DNA of 46,493 bases from Flavobacterium sp. UBA6203 (GTDB taxonomy: Bacteria > Bacteroidota > Bacteroidia > Flavobacteriales > Flavobacteriaceae). The stretch spans positions 1 through 46,493 of the forward strand of contig DIST01000007.1 in assembly GCA_002421645.1 (NCBI GenBank), given 5' to 3'. This document shows, one piece after another, positions 7,337 through 15,701 of the stretch. Position numbers and translations under genes: made by a program. Numbering within the stretch: the stretch's first letter is position 1; each line of letters begins with the position of its first letter. The notes under the pieces are model-generated. The model worked only from the letters and a program-made list of their open reading frames with translations. It was not told the origin of the DNA and made no database searches.

Positions 7337-10300
7337 TCAAATCCCCTCCAACAACTCCAACGCCTTATTTACACTTTTCACATTATCAAAAGTCAGTAAT
7401 AAACGTAAGCCGTTTTTGGTTTCTTTTTCTTTTATTTTACACACGTTGCCGTTGCGTTGCGCAAATTGTAGCACTTTCATAAAACGGTTACTTTGGTAAA
7501 AATCGCTTTGTTGGTCACCAATGAAATAACCAATCATTTTACCTTGTTTCATCATTAAACGTTCAATTCCCATGGCGGTGGCTTTCCATTTGATGCGAAC
7601 GCTATTTAGTAAAGCAATGGCTGGTTTTGGTAGCGCACCAAAGCGGTCAATTAGTTTTTGTTCAAATTGTTGTAACGTGGTTTCGTCTTTAATTTGGCTC
7701 AACTCGTTATATAAATTCAAACGTTCGGTAATGTTGTTGATGTATTCATCTGGGAACAACAATTCGAAATCGGTATCAATTTGAATGTCTTTGACAAACT
7801 CTTTGGTTTCGATATCGTTTTCTTCTTGATACAAGTCTTTGAATTCGTTTTCTTTCAACTCTTCAATGGCTTCGTTCATGATTTTTTGGTAGGTATCAAA
7901 ACCAATTTCGTTGATAAAACCACTTTGTTCGCCACCTAATAAATCTCCGGCACCACGAATTTCCAAATCCTTCATCGCAATGTTGAAACCACTTCCTAAT
8001 TCGCTAAATTGTTCCAAAGCGGTAATACGTTTTTGCGCTTCACCCGTCATCATCGAATACGGCGGCGTAATGAAATAACAAAACGCTTTTTTATTACTTC
8101 TTCCCACGCGACCACGCATTTGATGTAAGTCTGATAATCCGAAATTATTAGCATTATTGATGAAAATCGTATTCGCATTTGGTACATCTAAACCGCTTTC
8201 GATAATGGTGGTTGCGACCAAAACGTCAAATTCACCTTCCATGAAAGCCAACATCAATTCTTCTAATTTTTTCCCATCCATTTGACCGTGACCGATGCCA
8301 ACTTTTGCGCCTGGCACCAAGCGTTGAATCATTCCGGCAACTTCTTTGATGTTTTCAATTCGGTTGTTGATGAAATAGACTTGTCCACCACGCTGAATTT
8401 CATACGAAACCGCATCACGAATAACTTCTTCATTAAAACGAATAACTTGTGTTTCAATCGGATAACGATTTGGCGGAGGTGTTGTAATTACCGATAAATC
8501 GCGTGCTGCCATCAACGAAAACTGCAACGTTCTCGGAATCGGAGTTGCGGTTAAAGTCAACGTATCGACATTCGTAGCAATCGTTTTCAATTTATCTTTT
8601 ACGTTGACACCGAACTTTTGTTCTTCGTCGATAATCAACAAACCTAAATCTTTAAACACGACATTTTTATTGACCAATTGGTGTGTTCCAATTAAAATAT
8701 CGACTTTTCCTTCTTGTAGTTTTTGAAGCGTATCAGCTTTTTGTTTCGCCGTTCTAAATCGATTCACATAACTCACTGTAACCGGCATATCTTTCAAACG
8801 TTCTGAAAACGTTCGGTAATGTTGATACGCCAAAATGGTTGTTGGAACCAAAACAGCAACTTGTTTTCCGTTATCCACCGCTTTAAAAGCAGCACGAATC
8901 GCGACTTCTGTCTTTCCGAAACCTACATCACCACAGACTAATCGGTCCATTGGACGTTCGTTTTCCATATCCGCTTTTACATCGGCTGTTGCGGTAATTT
9001 GGTCGGGCGTATCTTCATAAATGAACGAACTTTCTAATTCTTTTTGCAAATAACTATCGGGTGCAAACTGAAAACCTTTGTCTAATCTTCGTTTCGCATA
9101 CAACTGAATTAAGTTAAACGCAATATGTTTTACACGCGCTTTTGTCTTTTGTTTAAGGGTTTTCCAAGCAGTGCTTCCTAATTTGTAAATCTTTGGAGGC
9201 GCGCCATCTTTCCCATTGTATTTTGAGATTTTATGTAGCGAATGAATGCTCACATACACAATATCGTTATCGGCATACACCAATTTTATAGCTTCTTGCG
9301 TTTTGCCTTCGACTTGAATTTTCTGCAAACCACCAAACTTTCCAATTCCGTGATCGATGTGCGTTACATAATCGCCAACCGATAACGAAGTCAGTTCTTT
9401 TAACGTTATGGTTTGCTTTTTCGAATAGCCATTTTTGATGGAAAACTTATGGTAACGCTCAAAAATTTGATGGTCTGTATAACAGGCAATTTGATTTTCT
9501 TCGTCGATAAAACCTTCAAACAAAGGCAATACCATGGTTTTGTATTGCTTGCGAATACTTTCGTGATTGGCTTCATCAATATCTTCAAAAATATCATGAA
9601 AACGACTCGCTTGATTTTCGTTAGAACAACACAAATAGTTTTTGTAACCATTGAAATGATTTTCGCTCAAATTATTCAATAACAAATCGAATTGCTTGTT
9701 GAACGAAGGTTGCGGCTGTATATGAAATTCGACTTTTTTATCAATTTTAAAAACCGCTTGATTGTGTAATTCAATTACCGAAAAATCAAGAGCTCTTTTC
9801 AAAAATTGTTTTTGATTTAGGAATAATTCTTCTGGTTTTGCGTGTTGAATATCTTTGGATAATTTCTCGAAAGCTTCATTAGCCTTGTCAAATAACTTAT
9901 CCAATTGTTGTCCTAATAATTCGGTATTTTGAATCACTAAAACCGTTTTTTCATTGATGTAATCTAAGAAACTTTCGCGATTTTCTTGTAATAATTTATT
10001 TTCGACATTGGGAATGATGGAAATCTTTTTCAGCTTTTCAACCGATAATTGGGTTTCCACGTCAAAACTTCTAATACTATCGACTTCGTTACCGAAAAAT
10101 TCAATTCGGTACGGATTATCATTGGAAAACGAAAACACATCGATGATTCCACCACGAACGGAAAATTCGCCTGGTTCCGTAACAAAATCAACACGTTTGA
10201 AATTGTATTCGAACAAGGTTTCGTTGATAAAATCAATAGATAAATTATCGCCAACCGACAATTTTAAGGTGTTTTTCTCTAATTCTTTTCGGGTAACGAC

Positions 10301-10690
10301 TTTCTCGAAAATCGCTTCGGCATACGAAACAATAATCGCAGGTTTTTTGCGGGAATTAATTCGGTTTAAAACTTCTGCTCGAAGCAATACGTTAGCGTTA
10401 TCGGTTTCTTCAATTTGGTAAGGTCTTCGGTACGAACTTGGGTAAAAAAGAACGTCTTCGGTATTGATTAATTGCTCTAAATCGTTCAAATAATAAGCCG
10501 CTTCTTCTTTATTGCTGAACAAAATCAGGAACGGAAGTTCGGATTTTTTAAACAATGAATTTGCCACAAAAGACAACGACGAGCCAACCAAACCCGTCAT
10601 TTGTGACTTTTGGCGCGCTGCGAATGTACTTTCTAAAACGGCAATCTTTGGTGACTTATCGTAAATGGATATAATGTCGGACTTGCTCAA
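7337..10690 (-). CDS. mfd: Transcription-repair coupling factor Mfd
   Basis: Mfd removes RNA polymerase stalled at DNA damage and recruits UvrA. The 1117 residues include the UvrB-like N-terminal module (UvrA contact), the CarD-like polymerase-interacting domain (SVGDYVTHIDHGIGKFGG, around residue 440), the translocase motor with Walker A GDVGFGKTE, DEEQ box (LLIIDEEQKFG) and TATPIPRTLQ motif, and the C-terminal TRCF domain. Length is slightly below the roughly 1150 of the Escherichia coli protein but no motif is missing. The start at 10690 is eight bases after the lipoprotein gene at 10699-11301, suggesting co-transcription. An AT-rich 10-bp inverted repeat at 7274-7306 lies downstream. Confidence 0.97.
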   Translation of the reverse strand: MSKSDIISIYDKSPKIAVLESTFAARQKSQMTGLVGSSLSFVANSLFKKSELPFLILFSNKEEAAYYLNDLEQLINTEDVLFYPSSYRRPYQIEETDNANVLLRAEVLNRINSRKKPAIIVSYAEAIFEKVVTRKELEKNTLKLSVGDNLSIDFINETLFEYNFKRVDFVTEPGEFSVRGGIIDVFSFSNDNPYRIEFFGNEVDSIRSFDVETQLSVEKLKKISIIPNVENKLLQENRESFLDYINEKTVLVIQNTELLGQQLDKLFDKANEAFEKLSKDIQHAKPEELFLNQKQFLKRALDFSVIELHNQAVFKIDKKVEFHIQPQPSFNKQFDLLLNNLSENHFNGYKNYLCCSNENQASRFHDIFEDIDEANHESIRKQYKTMVLPLFEGFIDEENQIACYTDHQIFERYHKFSIKNGYSKKQTITLKELTSLSVGDYVTHIDHGIGKFGGLQKIQVEGKTQEAIKLVYADNDIVYVSIHSLHKISKYNGKDGAPPKIYKLGSTAWKTLKQKTKARVKHIAFNLIQLYAKRRLDKGFQFAPDSYLQKELESSFIYEDTPDQITATADVKADMENERPMDRLVCGDVGFGKTEVAIRAAFKAVDNGKQVAVLVPTTILAYQHYRTFSERLKDMPVTVSYVNRFRTAKQKADTLQKLQEGKVDILIGTHQLVNKNVVFKDLGLLIIDEEQKFGVNVKDKLKTIATNVDTLTLTATPIPRTLQFSLMAARDLSVITTPPPNRYPIETQVIRFNEEVIRDAVSYEIQRGGQVYFINNRIENIKEVAGMIQRLVPGAKVGIGHGQMDGKKLEELMLAFMEGEFDVLVATTIIESGLDVPNANTIFINNANNFGLSDLHQMRGRVGRSNKKAFCYFITPPYSMMTGEAQKRITALEQFSELGSGFNIAMKDLEIRGAGDLLGGEQSGFINEIGFDTYQKIMNEAIEELKENEFKDLYQEENDIETKEFVKDIQIDTDFELLFPDEYINNITERLNLYNELSQIKDETTLQQFEQKLIDRFGALPKPAIALLNSVRIKWKATAMGIERLMMKQGKMIGYFIGDQQSDFYQSNRFMKVLQFAQRNGNVCKIKEKETKNGLRLLLTFDNVKSVNKALELLEGI

Positions 10691-10698
10691 AACTTACT

Positions 10699-11301
10699 TT
10701 ATTTTTTATCTGAAATTTCCATCTTCTTTCGCATTTCGTCTGGATTCGCATTTCTTGTTGTATCCAAAGCTTGCAACATCAATTCTTCTCCAATTTCTTT
10801 TGGAATTGCTTTTTTGATGATGATTTCATCCCATTGTTTGTATAAACCTTTGATTTCTTCGTTGATTTCTGGAATTAACTTAGCAATTCGTTGTTCTGGA
10901 ATTACTCTTAAATTCATGAAAGTTTCAAGCGATTTTAACTTGGTATTCAAGGTTGTAATTCTACTTAAAATCTGAGGTTTGTTATATTCGAAAGGAGCTG
11001 TCAAGGCCAAAGTATCTGCTTTTTTTGACAAATTCTTTGTCTTCATTTGAAAAGCAGACAATGTAGATTGCGGTTTTTGAAGCATTTCAATTTCAAATTG
11101 ACGCCATTCATTCCAACGATCTAAAGTAGTTGCTACTTCAGGTCGTGGTGTTGGAAAATTAAACTGCCACATTTTCGAAATGTTCTTAAAAACAGCTTCG
11201 TTTTTTTGAGCTACTTTTTGGGCTTCTAATTGCTGATTTTCATTTTCGCATGAAATCAAGGTTAAAACGAAAAGCGATAAACTATATAAGAAAACTTTCA
11301 T
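10699..11301 (-). CDS. Lipoprotein of unknown function upstream of mfd
   Basis: A 200-residue protein with a typical SPII signal: hydrophobic LFVLTLISC with the lipidated Cys at residue 18. The mature part is mostly helical and charged, with W-rich segments (MWQFNFP, RWNEWRQFE) and coiled-coil-like stretches (residues about 85-140). I do not recognise a named family. It precedes mfd with an 8-base gap, an arrangement that is probably only transcriptional convenience. A candidate -7 box TACCTTTG lies at 11319-11326. Confidence 0.7.
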   Translation of the reverse strand: MKVFLYSLSLFVLTLISCENENQQLEAQKVAQKNEAVFKNISKMWQFNFPTPRPEVATTLDRWNEWRQFEIEMLQKPQSTLSAFQMKTKNLSKKADTLALTAPFEYNKPQILSRITTLNTKLKSLETFMNLRVIPEQRIAKLIPEINEEIKGLYKQWDEIIIKKAIPKEIGEELMLQALDTTRNANPDEMRKKMEISDKK

Positions 11302-11318
11302 TCGGATAAATTAAAGAG

Positions 11319-11326
11319 CAAAGGTA
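11319..11326 (-). promoter_or_regulatory. Candidate -7 box for the lipoprotein-mfd unit
   Basis: TACCTTTG on the minus strand, 17 bases before the ATG at 11301. No matching TTTG is found 19 bases upstream. Weak call based on the -7 consensus and position. Confidence 0.4.
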
Positions 11327-11493
11327 CAAATGTTTACCGAAAGCTGTATTTTTTATAATACTATCTTAACACCAAATTTGTTAATCAATTAAGAAAAACC
11401 GTTTATAAGATGTTAATTTATTAAATATTTAAATTTAGAAGGCAATTTGTAAAAATATCACAAAAATCCATCAGCAAAATAAAGGCAAAATAG

Positions 11494-11501
11494 TATATTT
11501 G
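11494..11501 (+). promoter_or_regulatory. Candidate -7 box for the threonine dehydrogenase gene
   Basis: TATATTTG fits the Bacteroidota -7 consensus and lies 21 bases before the ATG at 11523. This supports the ATG rather than the in-frame TTG at 11499, which would overlap the promoter box. No clear -33 element. Confidence 0.4.
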
Positions 11502-11522
11502 TTACCTCATTTACACAACAAA

Positions 11523-12479
11523 ATGGATACGAAAATTTTAATAATAGGTGCCTGTGGACAAATTGGTACCGAGCTTACAGCAAAACTTAGAGCAACTTAC
11601 GGAGTTAACAATGTAATCGCATCAGACATTAGAAAACTAGAAAATGATGTGGTTAACAACGGGATTTTTGAAGTCGTAAACGCTCTTGATTATAACCAAA
11701 TTCAGCATTTACTTGAAAAATATCAAATTACTGATGTGTATTTAATGGCGGCTTTACTTTCGGCTACAGCTGAGAAAAATCCAGCTTTTGCTTGGGATTT
11801 AAATATGAATTCATTGTTTCATGTTTTAAATTTAGCCAAAGCAGGAAAAATTAAAAAGATTTTTTGGCCTTCTAGTATTGCGGTTTTTGGACCTACAACT
11901 CCAAGAGAAAATACTCCTCAATACACCATTATGGAGCCTTCAACAGTTTACGGAATCTCGAAACAAACAGGCGAAAGATGGTGTGAATATTACCACAAAC
12001 AATATGGTGTAGATGTAAGAAGCATTCGTTATCCTGGTTTGATTAGTTGGAGTACTGAAGCTGGTGGTGGAACGACTGATTATGCAGTTGATATCTATCA
12101 CAAAGCCATTACCGATGGGAAATTCACAAGTTTCTTATCTGAAAATTCAGAATTACCTATGATGTATATGGATGATGCAATTAAAGCAACAATAGGAATT
12201 ATGCAAGCTCCAGCGGAACAAATTAAAATTCGTTCATCTTACAATTTGGCGGCGATGAGTTTTACTCCAAAACAAATTGGAGAAGAAATCAAAAAACATT
12301 ATCCAAACTTCGAATTAAGTTACGAACCAGACTTCCGTCAAAAAATTGCAGATAGCTGGCCAGCAAGTATTGATGATACTTCAGCAAGAGAAGATTGGGG
12401 TTGGAAAAACGATTTTGATTTAGAAAACATGACTGTAGATATGTTCAAAAATTTAAACGAACATATTTATAATAAATAA
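11523..12479 (+). CDS. L-threonine 3-dehydrogenase, epimerase (extended SDR) type
   Basis: A 318-residue NAD-dependent enzyme of the extended short-chain dehydrogenase family. The nucleotide-binding motif GACGQIGTEL is at residues 9-18 and the catalytic pair Tyr143-xxx-Lys147 lies in TVYGISKQTGER. The segments RYPGLISW and GGTTDYAVDIY are characteristic of the L-threonine dehydrogenases known from Flavobacterium and mammals, which oxidise threonine to 2-amino-3-oxobutyrate and are unrelated to the zinc-dependent Tdh of E. coli. An upstream TTG (11499) is in frame but overlaps a promoter-like box, so the ATG at 11523 is chosen. The gene stands alone and is followed by a strong hairpin terminator. 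Confidence 0.9.
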   Translation: MDTKILIIGACGQIGTELTAKLRATYGVNNVIASDIRKLENDVVNNGIFEVVNALDYNQIQHLLEKYQITDVYLMAALLSATAEKNPAFAWDLNMNSLFHVLNLAKAGKIKKIFWPSSIAVFGPTTPRENTPQYTIMEPSTVYGISKQTGERWCEYYHKQYGVDVRSIRYPGLISWSTEAGGGTTDYAVDIYHKAITDGKFTSFLSENSELPMMYMDDAIKATIGIMQAPAEQIKIRSSYNLAAMSFTPKQIGEEIKKHYPNFELSYEPDFRQKIADSWPASIDDTSAREDWGWKNDFDLENMTVDMFKNLNEHIYNK

Positions 12480-12481
12480 AA

Positions 12482-12509
12482 AAAACGTCCCGAAATTTCG
12501 GGACGTTTT
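12482..12509. terminator. Bidirectional rho-independent terminator
   Basis: AAAACGTCCCG and CGGGACGTTTT form a perfect palindrome around AAATTT. It lies between the convergent threonine dehydrogenase and haemoglobin-like lipoprotein genes, and is flanked by A and T runs, so it can serve both strands. Confidence 0.9.
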
Positions 12510-12530
12510 CCATTAAAACAAAAAACAAAC

Positions 12531-13106
12531 TTACTCCTGAACGATAGGAGTTCTCAATGATTCTAACACTGCCACAACTTCATTTATAATTTCTGGATCG
12601 GTTACACCATTTAAACCTGCTGCTGCTCCTACATATCCAATAAATTTATCATATTCTGCATTATTTGATCTTTTACCCATTCTAGGATTTTGAGCTGGAT
12701 CGTGTGCCGCCACCATATTTAGCCCTGTGTAAGTATTTGTAGCACCTCCACCTGTATTTGCAGAAAAGAAATCGGTTAAATTATCACTCAAAATAGCTAC
12801 GTTAGTAGTATTTCCACTTAAAGCCTCTGAAATTACTGGTGCAAAATGTTGCCCTAAGTTTCCTTCTGCTCCTACCACAATGTCAGAAACAATTAAAGTA
12901 ATGGTTGAATCCACCACAGAACGATAGCTCAAACGTCCCTGCTCAATCATTTGTCCAGGATTATTTGGATCAGCTACCATGGTAGTACCACCTAATTTTG
13001 CATATAGAGATTTTGGCTTTGCTGAATCATCATCACTACATGATGTAAACAAGCTTCCAGAAGCAATAAACAATGCCATAAAGGCTAGTTTTGAAAAATT
13101 TTTCAT
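12531..13106 (-). CDS. Lipid-anchored truncated-haemoglobin-like protein
   Basis: A 191-residue lipoprotein: signal segment ending LFTSC with the lipidated Cys23, then a short acidic linker. From residue 33 it follows the group I truncated haemoglobin pattern: SLYAKLGG (33-40), VVDSTITLIVSD in helix B, FFSANTGG, then YTGLNMVAAH, where His135 has exactly the spacing of the haem-ligating proximal His in Mycobacterium tuberculosis trHbN (YTG-x2-M-x3-H). A C-terminal match follows (NGVTDPEIINEVVAVLESLR). By my hand alignment the distal B10 tyrosine of trHbN is replaced by Ile, so the distal pocket differs. It also carries an insertion of about 12 residues after the LGG motif. Location outside the cytoplasm is unusual for the family. 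It is 18 bases downstream of the membrane protein at 13125. Haem binding is inferred, not shown. Confidence 0.72.
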   Translation of the reverse strand: MKNFSKLAFMALFIASGSLFTSCSDDDSAKPKSLYAKLGGTTMVADPNNPGQMIEQGRLSYRSVVDSTITLIVSDIVVGAEGNLGQHFAPVISEALSGNTTNVAILSDNLTDFFSANTGGGATNTYTGLNMVAAHDPAQNPRMGKRSNNAEYDKFIGYVGAAAGLNGVTDPEIINEVVAVLESLRTPIVQE

Positions 13107-13124
13107 AGTAATAGTATTTAGAAA

Positions 13125-13562
13125 TTAATTAAAAATTCGTTGGATTCCTCTTGAAAATTTATAACTGAAACTATCCTCAGTCATTACTGGACAAGCCTTT
13201 TTGTTTTCTAATTCTTTTGGAAGTACAAAACGTTCTGCTTTGTAGTTTCCCATCGCCATAAGCTTATTATAAATGGTTTTTGAATCTGCAACTTTAATGT
13301 CGTGAAAGAATACCAAAACACCTGTTTCTTTATTCAATCTATCCGTTTTGACTCCAGGAATGGATTTTAAATTTCGATGAATCTCTTTTGCTTTAAGTGA
13401 ATCTATAGGTTCTTTAAAATCGATTCTACTAATTTGCAAAGAAGCATTATCCACCTCTAAAGGTTTTGCAGTTGCTATGTGAACTACTAAAACCAGAAAT
13501 AAAATCAGGAATATTCCGAAGACACTTCCTAAAGCAATTTTGATTTTTTTATTAATTTTCAT
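13125..13562 (-). CDS. Membrane-anchored small protein with HMA-like fold
   Basis: A 145-residue protein with one N-terminal membrane anchor (about residues 9-31) and a periplasmic domain. Residues about 40-115 read as a beta-alpha-beta-beta-alpha-beta pattern like a heavy-metal-associated ferredoxin-like domain (LQISRIDF; SLKAKEIHRNLKSIPGVKT; GVLVFFHD; SKTIYNKLMAMGNYKAERF), but the metal-binding CxxC is absent. A single Cys lies in KKACPVMTED near the C-terminus. It is transcribed first, 18 bases ahead of the truncated-haemoglobin-like lipoprotein, so the two are probably one operon. The fold assignment is inference from pattern; function unknown. Confidence 0.6.
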   Translation of the reverse strand: MKINKKIKIALGSVFGIFLILFLVLVVHIATAKPLEVDNASLQISRIDFKEPIDSLKAKEIHRNLKSIPGVKTDRLNKETGVLVFFHDIKVADSKTIYNKLMAMGNYKAERFVLPKELENKKACPVMTEDSFSYKFSRGIQRIFN

Positions 13563-13619
13563 AACGTTTGAGGTTTTTGTTTAGTTGCATTTACGTAAAC
13601 AGTTTCTAATTGGTTTTCT

Positions 13620-13627
13620 CAAACATA
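13620..13627 (-). promoter_or_regulatory. Candidate -7 box for the HMA-like/haemoglobin-like pair
   Basis: TATGTTTG on the minus strand, 57 bases before the ATG at 13562. A 10-bp perfect palindrome TTTACGTAAA (13590-13599) lies between it and the gene and could be an operator. No clear -33 element is present. Confidence 0.3.
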
Positions 13628-13661
13628 AAAAAAATTGAACTTTTAACATTTGGACATAAAA

Positions 13662-13688
13662 AATCCCAAAACAAATTATCTTGGGATT
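13662..13688 (-). terminator. Rho-independent terminator after the NTF2-like lipoprotein gene
   Basis: On the minus strand AATCCCAA pairs with TTGGGATT across a 11-base loop and is followed by a T run (GGGATTTTTTATG). It is 21 bases after the stop at 13710. Confidence 0.8.
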
Positions 13689-13709
13689 AACTATTATTTC
13701 TGTTTTTCT

Positions 13710-14201
13710 TTATTTATTTTCGGAAAGAATTTTGTCTTCAATTATTGATTTTATCTTTACAACTTCATCCACATTATCATTTGGAACCGTCATCGAAAGC
13801 ACATAGTGTTTTATTTTCCATTGTCCGTTTTCTTTAATCAAAACACCTGAACCTCGGCATATTTTCATTTGTGTACTTAACAATTCGTCAAACCAAACCA
13901 TTTTTCCGTTTTCGCTAAAATAAATGTTGCGTTCAATAGCTTTAAAGCTCCATGCCTTTCCTTTATCAAAATAAGGTTTTGCAAAAGCTTGAAATTCTAT
14001 TTTATTCCAATTTTCAGTAGCATCTGTACCAATAAAAATCGATTCATTAGACATTGCACCAAAATAATTCTCATAATTAGCTTCGGCTGCTGCTTTGTGC
14101 CAATTGTCTAGAATATTATTGATTTCTGTTTTTTGATTCTCCATCTTCTGAATTGGAGAACAACTAATTAAAACTACAAAAAGAAAAATATATACTTTCA
14201 T
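13710..14201 (-). CDS. SnoaL/NTF2-like lipoprotein
   Basis: A 163-residue protein with an SPII signal (FVVLISC, Cys14) and a SnoaL-like (NTF2 fold) domain: helix NNILDNWHKAAAEANYENYFGAM, then FIGTDATENWNKIEFQAFAKPYF, and the C-terminal strands VLIKENGQWKIKHYVLSMTVPND. This cone-shaped fold is used both for small-molecule binding and for enzymes, and nothing here fixes a substrate. It is 42 bases downstream of the ammonium transporter on the same strand and ends in a strong terminator, so it may be on the transporter transcript. Confidence 0.8.
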   Translation of the reverse strand: MKVYIFLFVVLISCSPIQKMENQKTEINNILDNWHKAAAEANYENYFGAMSNESIFIGTDATENWNKIEFQAFAKPYFDKGKAWSFKAIERNIYFSENGKMVWFDELLSTQMKICRGSGVLIKENGQWKIKHYVLSMTVPNDNVDEVVKIKSIIEDKILSENK

Positions 14202-14243
14202 TAAAAAGATTATTTACAATATCTTCAAAAATACTATTTAAAA

Positions 14244-15578
14244 TTATAACTTTTCATTGTGTTGCGATAAATCTAATCCAATTCGTTCTGAATCTTCTGA
14301 AACTCGGAGAGGAATAAACCAATTTACCACTTTATACAATAAGATTGAACCGAAAAAAGCAAAAAAGGCAACTAATATTAAAGCCATCATATGATGTCCA
14401 AAAACCGACCAACCTCCGTGCAATAAACTGGCATTTTCACCTTCTGCAAAAATTGCTGTTAATATCATTCCCATAATCCCACCAACTCCATGACAAGCAA
14501 AAACATCAAGGGTGTCATCAATCTCTTTTAGTTTATTCCAATACAACATTTTATTTGAAACTATTGCAGTAATAAATCCAAAGAAAATACTTTTAGGAAT
14601 TGAAATGAACCCTGCTGCTGGTGTTATAGCCACTAAACCTACAACCGCACCAATACAAGCACCAAGAGCTGACGCTTTACGTCCATTAATTCTATCGAAG
14701 AATATCCAAGTTAACATAGCAGAAGCAGATGCAACCGTTGTAGTCGCAAAAGCCATAGCGGCAGTTCCGTTAGCAGCTAATGCCGATCCTGCATTAAAAC
14801 CAAACCAACCAAACCATAACATTCCTGTTCCAAGTAAAACAAATGGAATATTTGTTGGGATGTGCTCACTATTTTTACGTTTTCCAAGCACTAAAACTCC
14901 TGCCAAAGCAGCAAATCCTGCACTCATATGCACTACTGTCCCTCCAGCAAAATCTTTTACACCAAAATAAGAACCTAATAAACCGCTTGGATGCCAAACC
15001 ATATGACACAATGGAGTGTAAATAAATAAAGTAAATAAACAGATAAAAAACAGGTAAGCTATAAAACGTACACGTTCTGCAAATGATCCTGTAATTATTG
15101 CTGGTGTAATTACAGCAAATTTCATTTGAAATAAAGCAAACAAAACAAAAGGAATAGTTCCAGCCAATTGCTTATGAGGTAAAGAACCTACATTATCAAA
15201 AAACATAAAATTAAATGGATTTCCAATTATTCCATAGTGCTTTCCTCCAATTTCAAATCCTAAACTTTCTCCGAAAGACAAACTAAAACCTACAACAACC
15301 CAAAGAATACTAACTACTCCTAACGAAATAAAACTTTGTAACATGGTAGAAATAACATTTTTCTTTCCTACCATTCCTCCATAGAAAAAAGACAATCCCG
15401 GCGTCATTAATAATACAAAGGATGATGATGTTAACAACCAAGCAACATCTGCATAGTTTATGGCTTCAGTCGAAGAAAACTGAGATTGCAATTCGTTTTT
15501 ATTTTCCCAAAACAAACTAATAATCGAGATTATTGAAATAATCACAAAAGATACTAACCATCGCTTTTTTATTTTCAT
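14244..15578 (-). CDS. amt: Ammonium transporter, Amt family
   Basis: A 444-residue inner-membrane channel with about 11-12 membrane segments. The paired pore histidines are present: His192 in PLCHMVWHPSG and His363 in VFACHGVGG. Other family motifs are LSFFYGGM near residue 65, DFAGGTVVHMSAGFAAL and NAGSALAANGTAA. The N-terminal 25 residues could act as a signal peptide, as in several Amt proteins. No linked PII (glnK/glnB) gene is visible within the window; many bacteria pair amt with one. A short hairpin (CCCTATT/AATAGGG, 15581-15597) abuts the start codon. Assignment is secure. Confidence 0.95.
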   Translation of the reverse strand: MKIKKRWLVSFVIISIISIISLFWENKNELQSQFSSTEAINYADVAWLLTSSSFVLLMTPGLSFFYGGMVGKKNVISTMLQSFISLGVVSILWVVVGFSLSFGESLGFEIGGKHYGIIGNPFNFMFFDNVGSLPHKQLAGTIPFVLFALFQMKFAVITPAIITGSFAERVRFIAYLFFICLFTLFIYTPLCHMVWHPSGLLGSYFGVKDFAGGTVVHMSAGFAALAGVLVLGKRKNSEHIPTNIPFVLLGTGMLWFGWFGFNAGSALAANGTAAMAFATTTVASASAMLTWIFFDRINGRKASALGACIGAVVGLVAITPAAGFISIPKSIFFGFITAIVSNKMLYWNKLKEIDDTLDVFACHGVGGIMGMILTAIFAEGENASLLHGGWSVFGHHMMALILVAFFAFFGSILLYKVVNWFIPLRVSEDSERIGLDLSQHNEKL

Positions 15579-15580
15579 AC

Positions 15581-15597
15581 CCCTATTTTTAATAGGG
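15581..15597 (-). promoter_or_regulatory. Hairpin immediately upstream of the amt start codon
   Basis: On the minus strand CCCTATT, a three-base loop and AATAGGG form a 7-bp stem that ends three bases from the ATG at 15578. It could impede initiation or be a protein-binding site. Evidence is the symmetry and position alone. Confidence 0.35.
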
Positions 15598-15701
15598 TAA
15601 ATTTAAAAAAAAGATGTTAATTTCAAAATATTATTTATAAAATAAAGGGGTGTGGTTTGAATTATTATCAATAATATATATTTAACCCTTAAAAAAAAGG
15701 G

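Noticed and set aside
9406..10421. Open frames of 74-137 codons on both strands inside mfd
   Set aside because: They are shadows of the mfd reading frame with no start signals or recognisable proteins.
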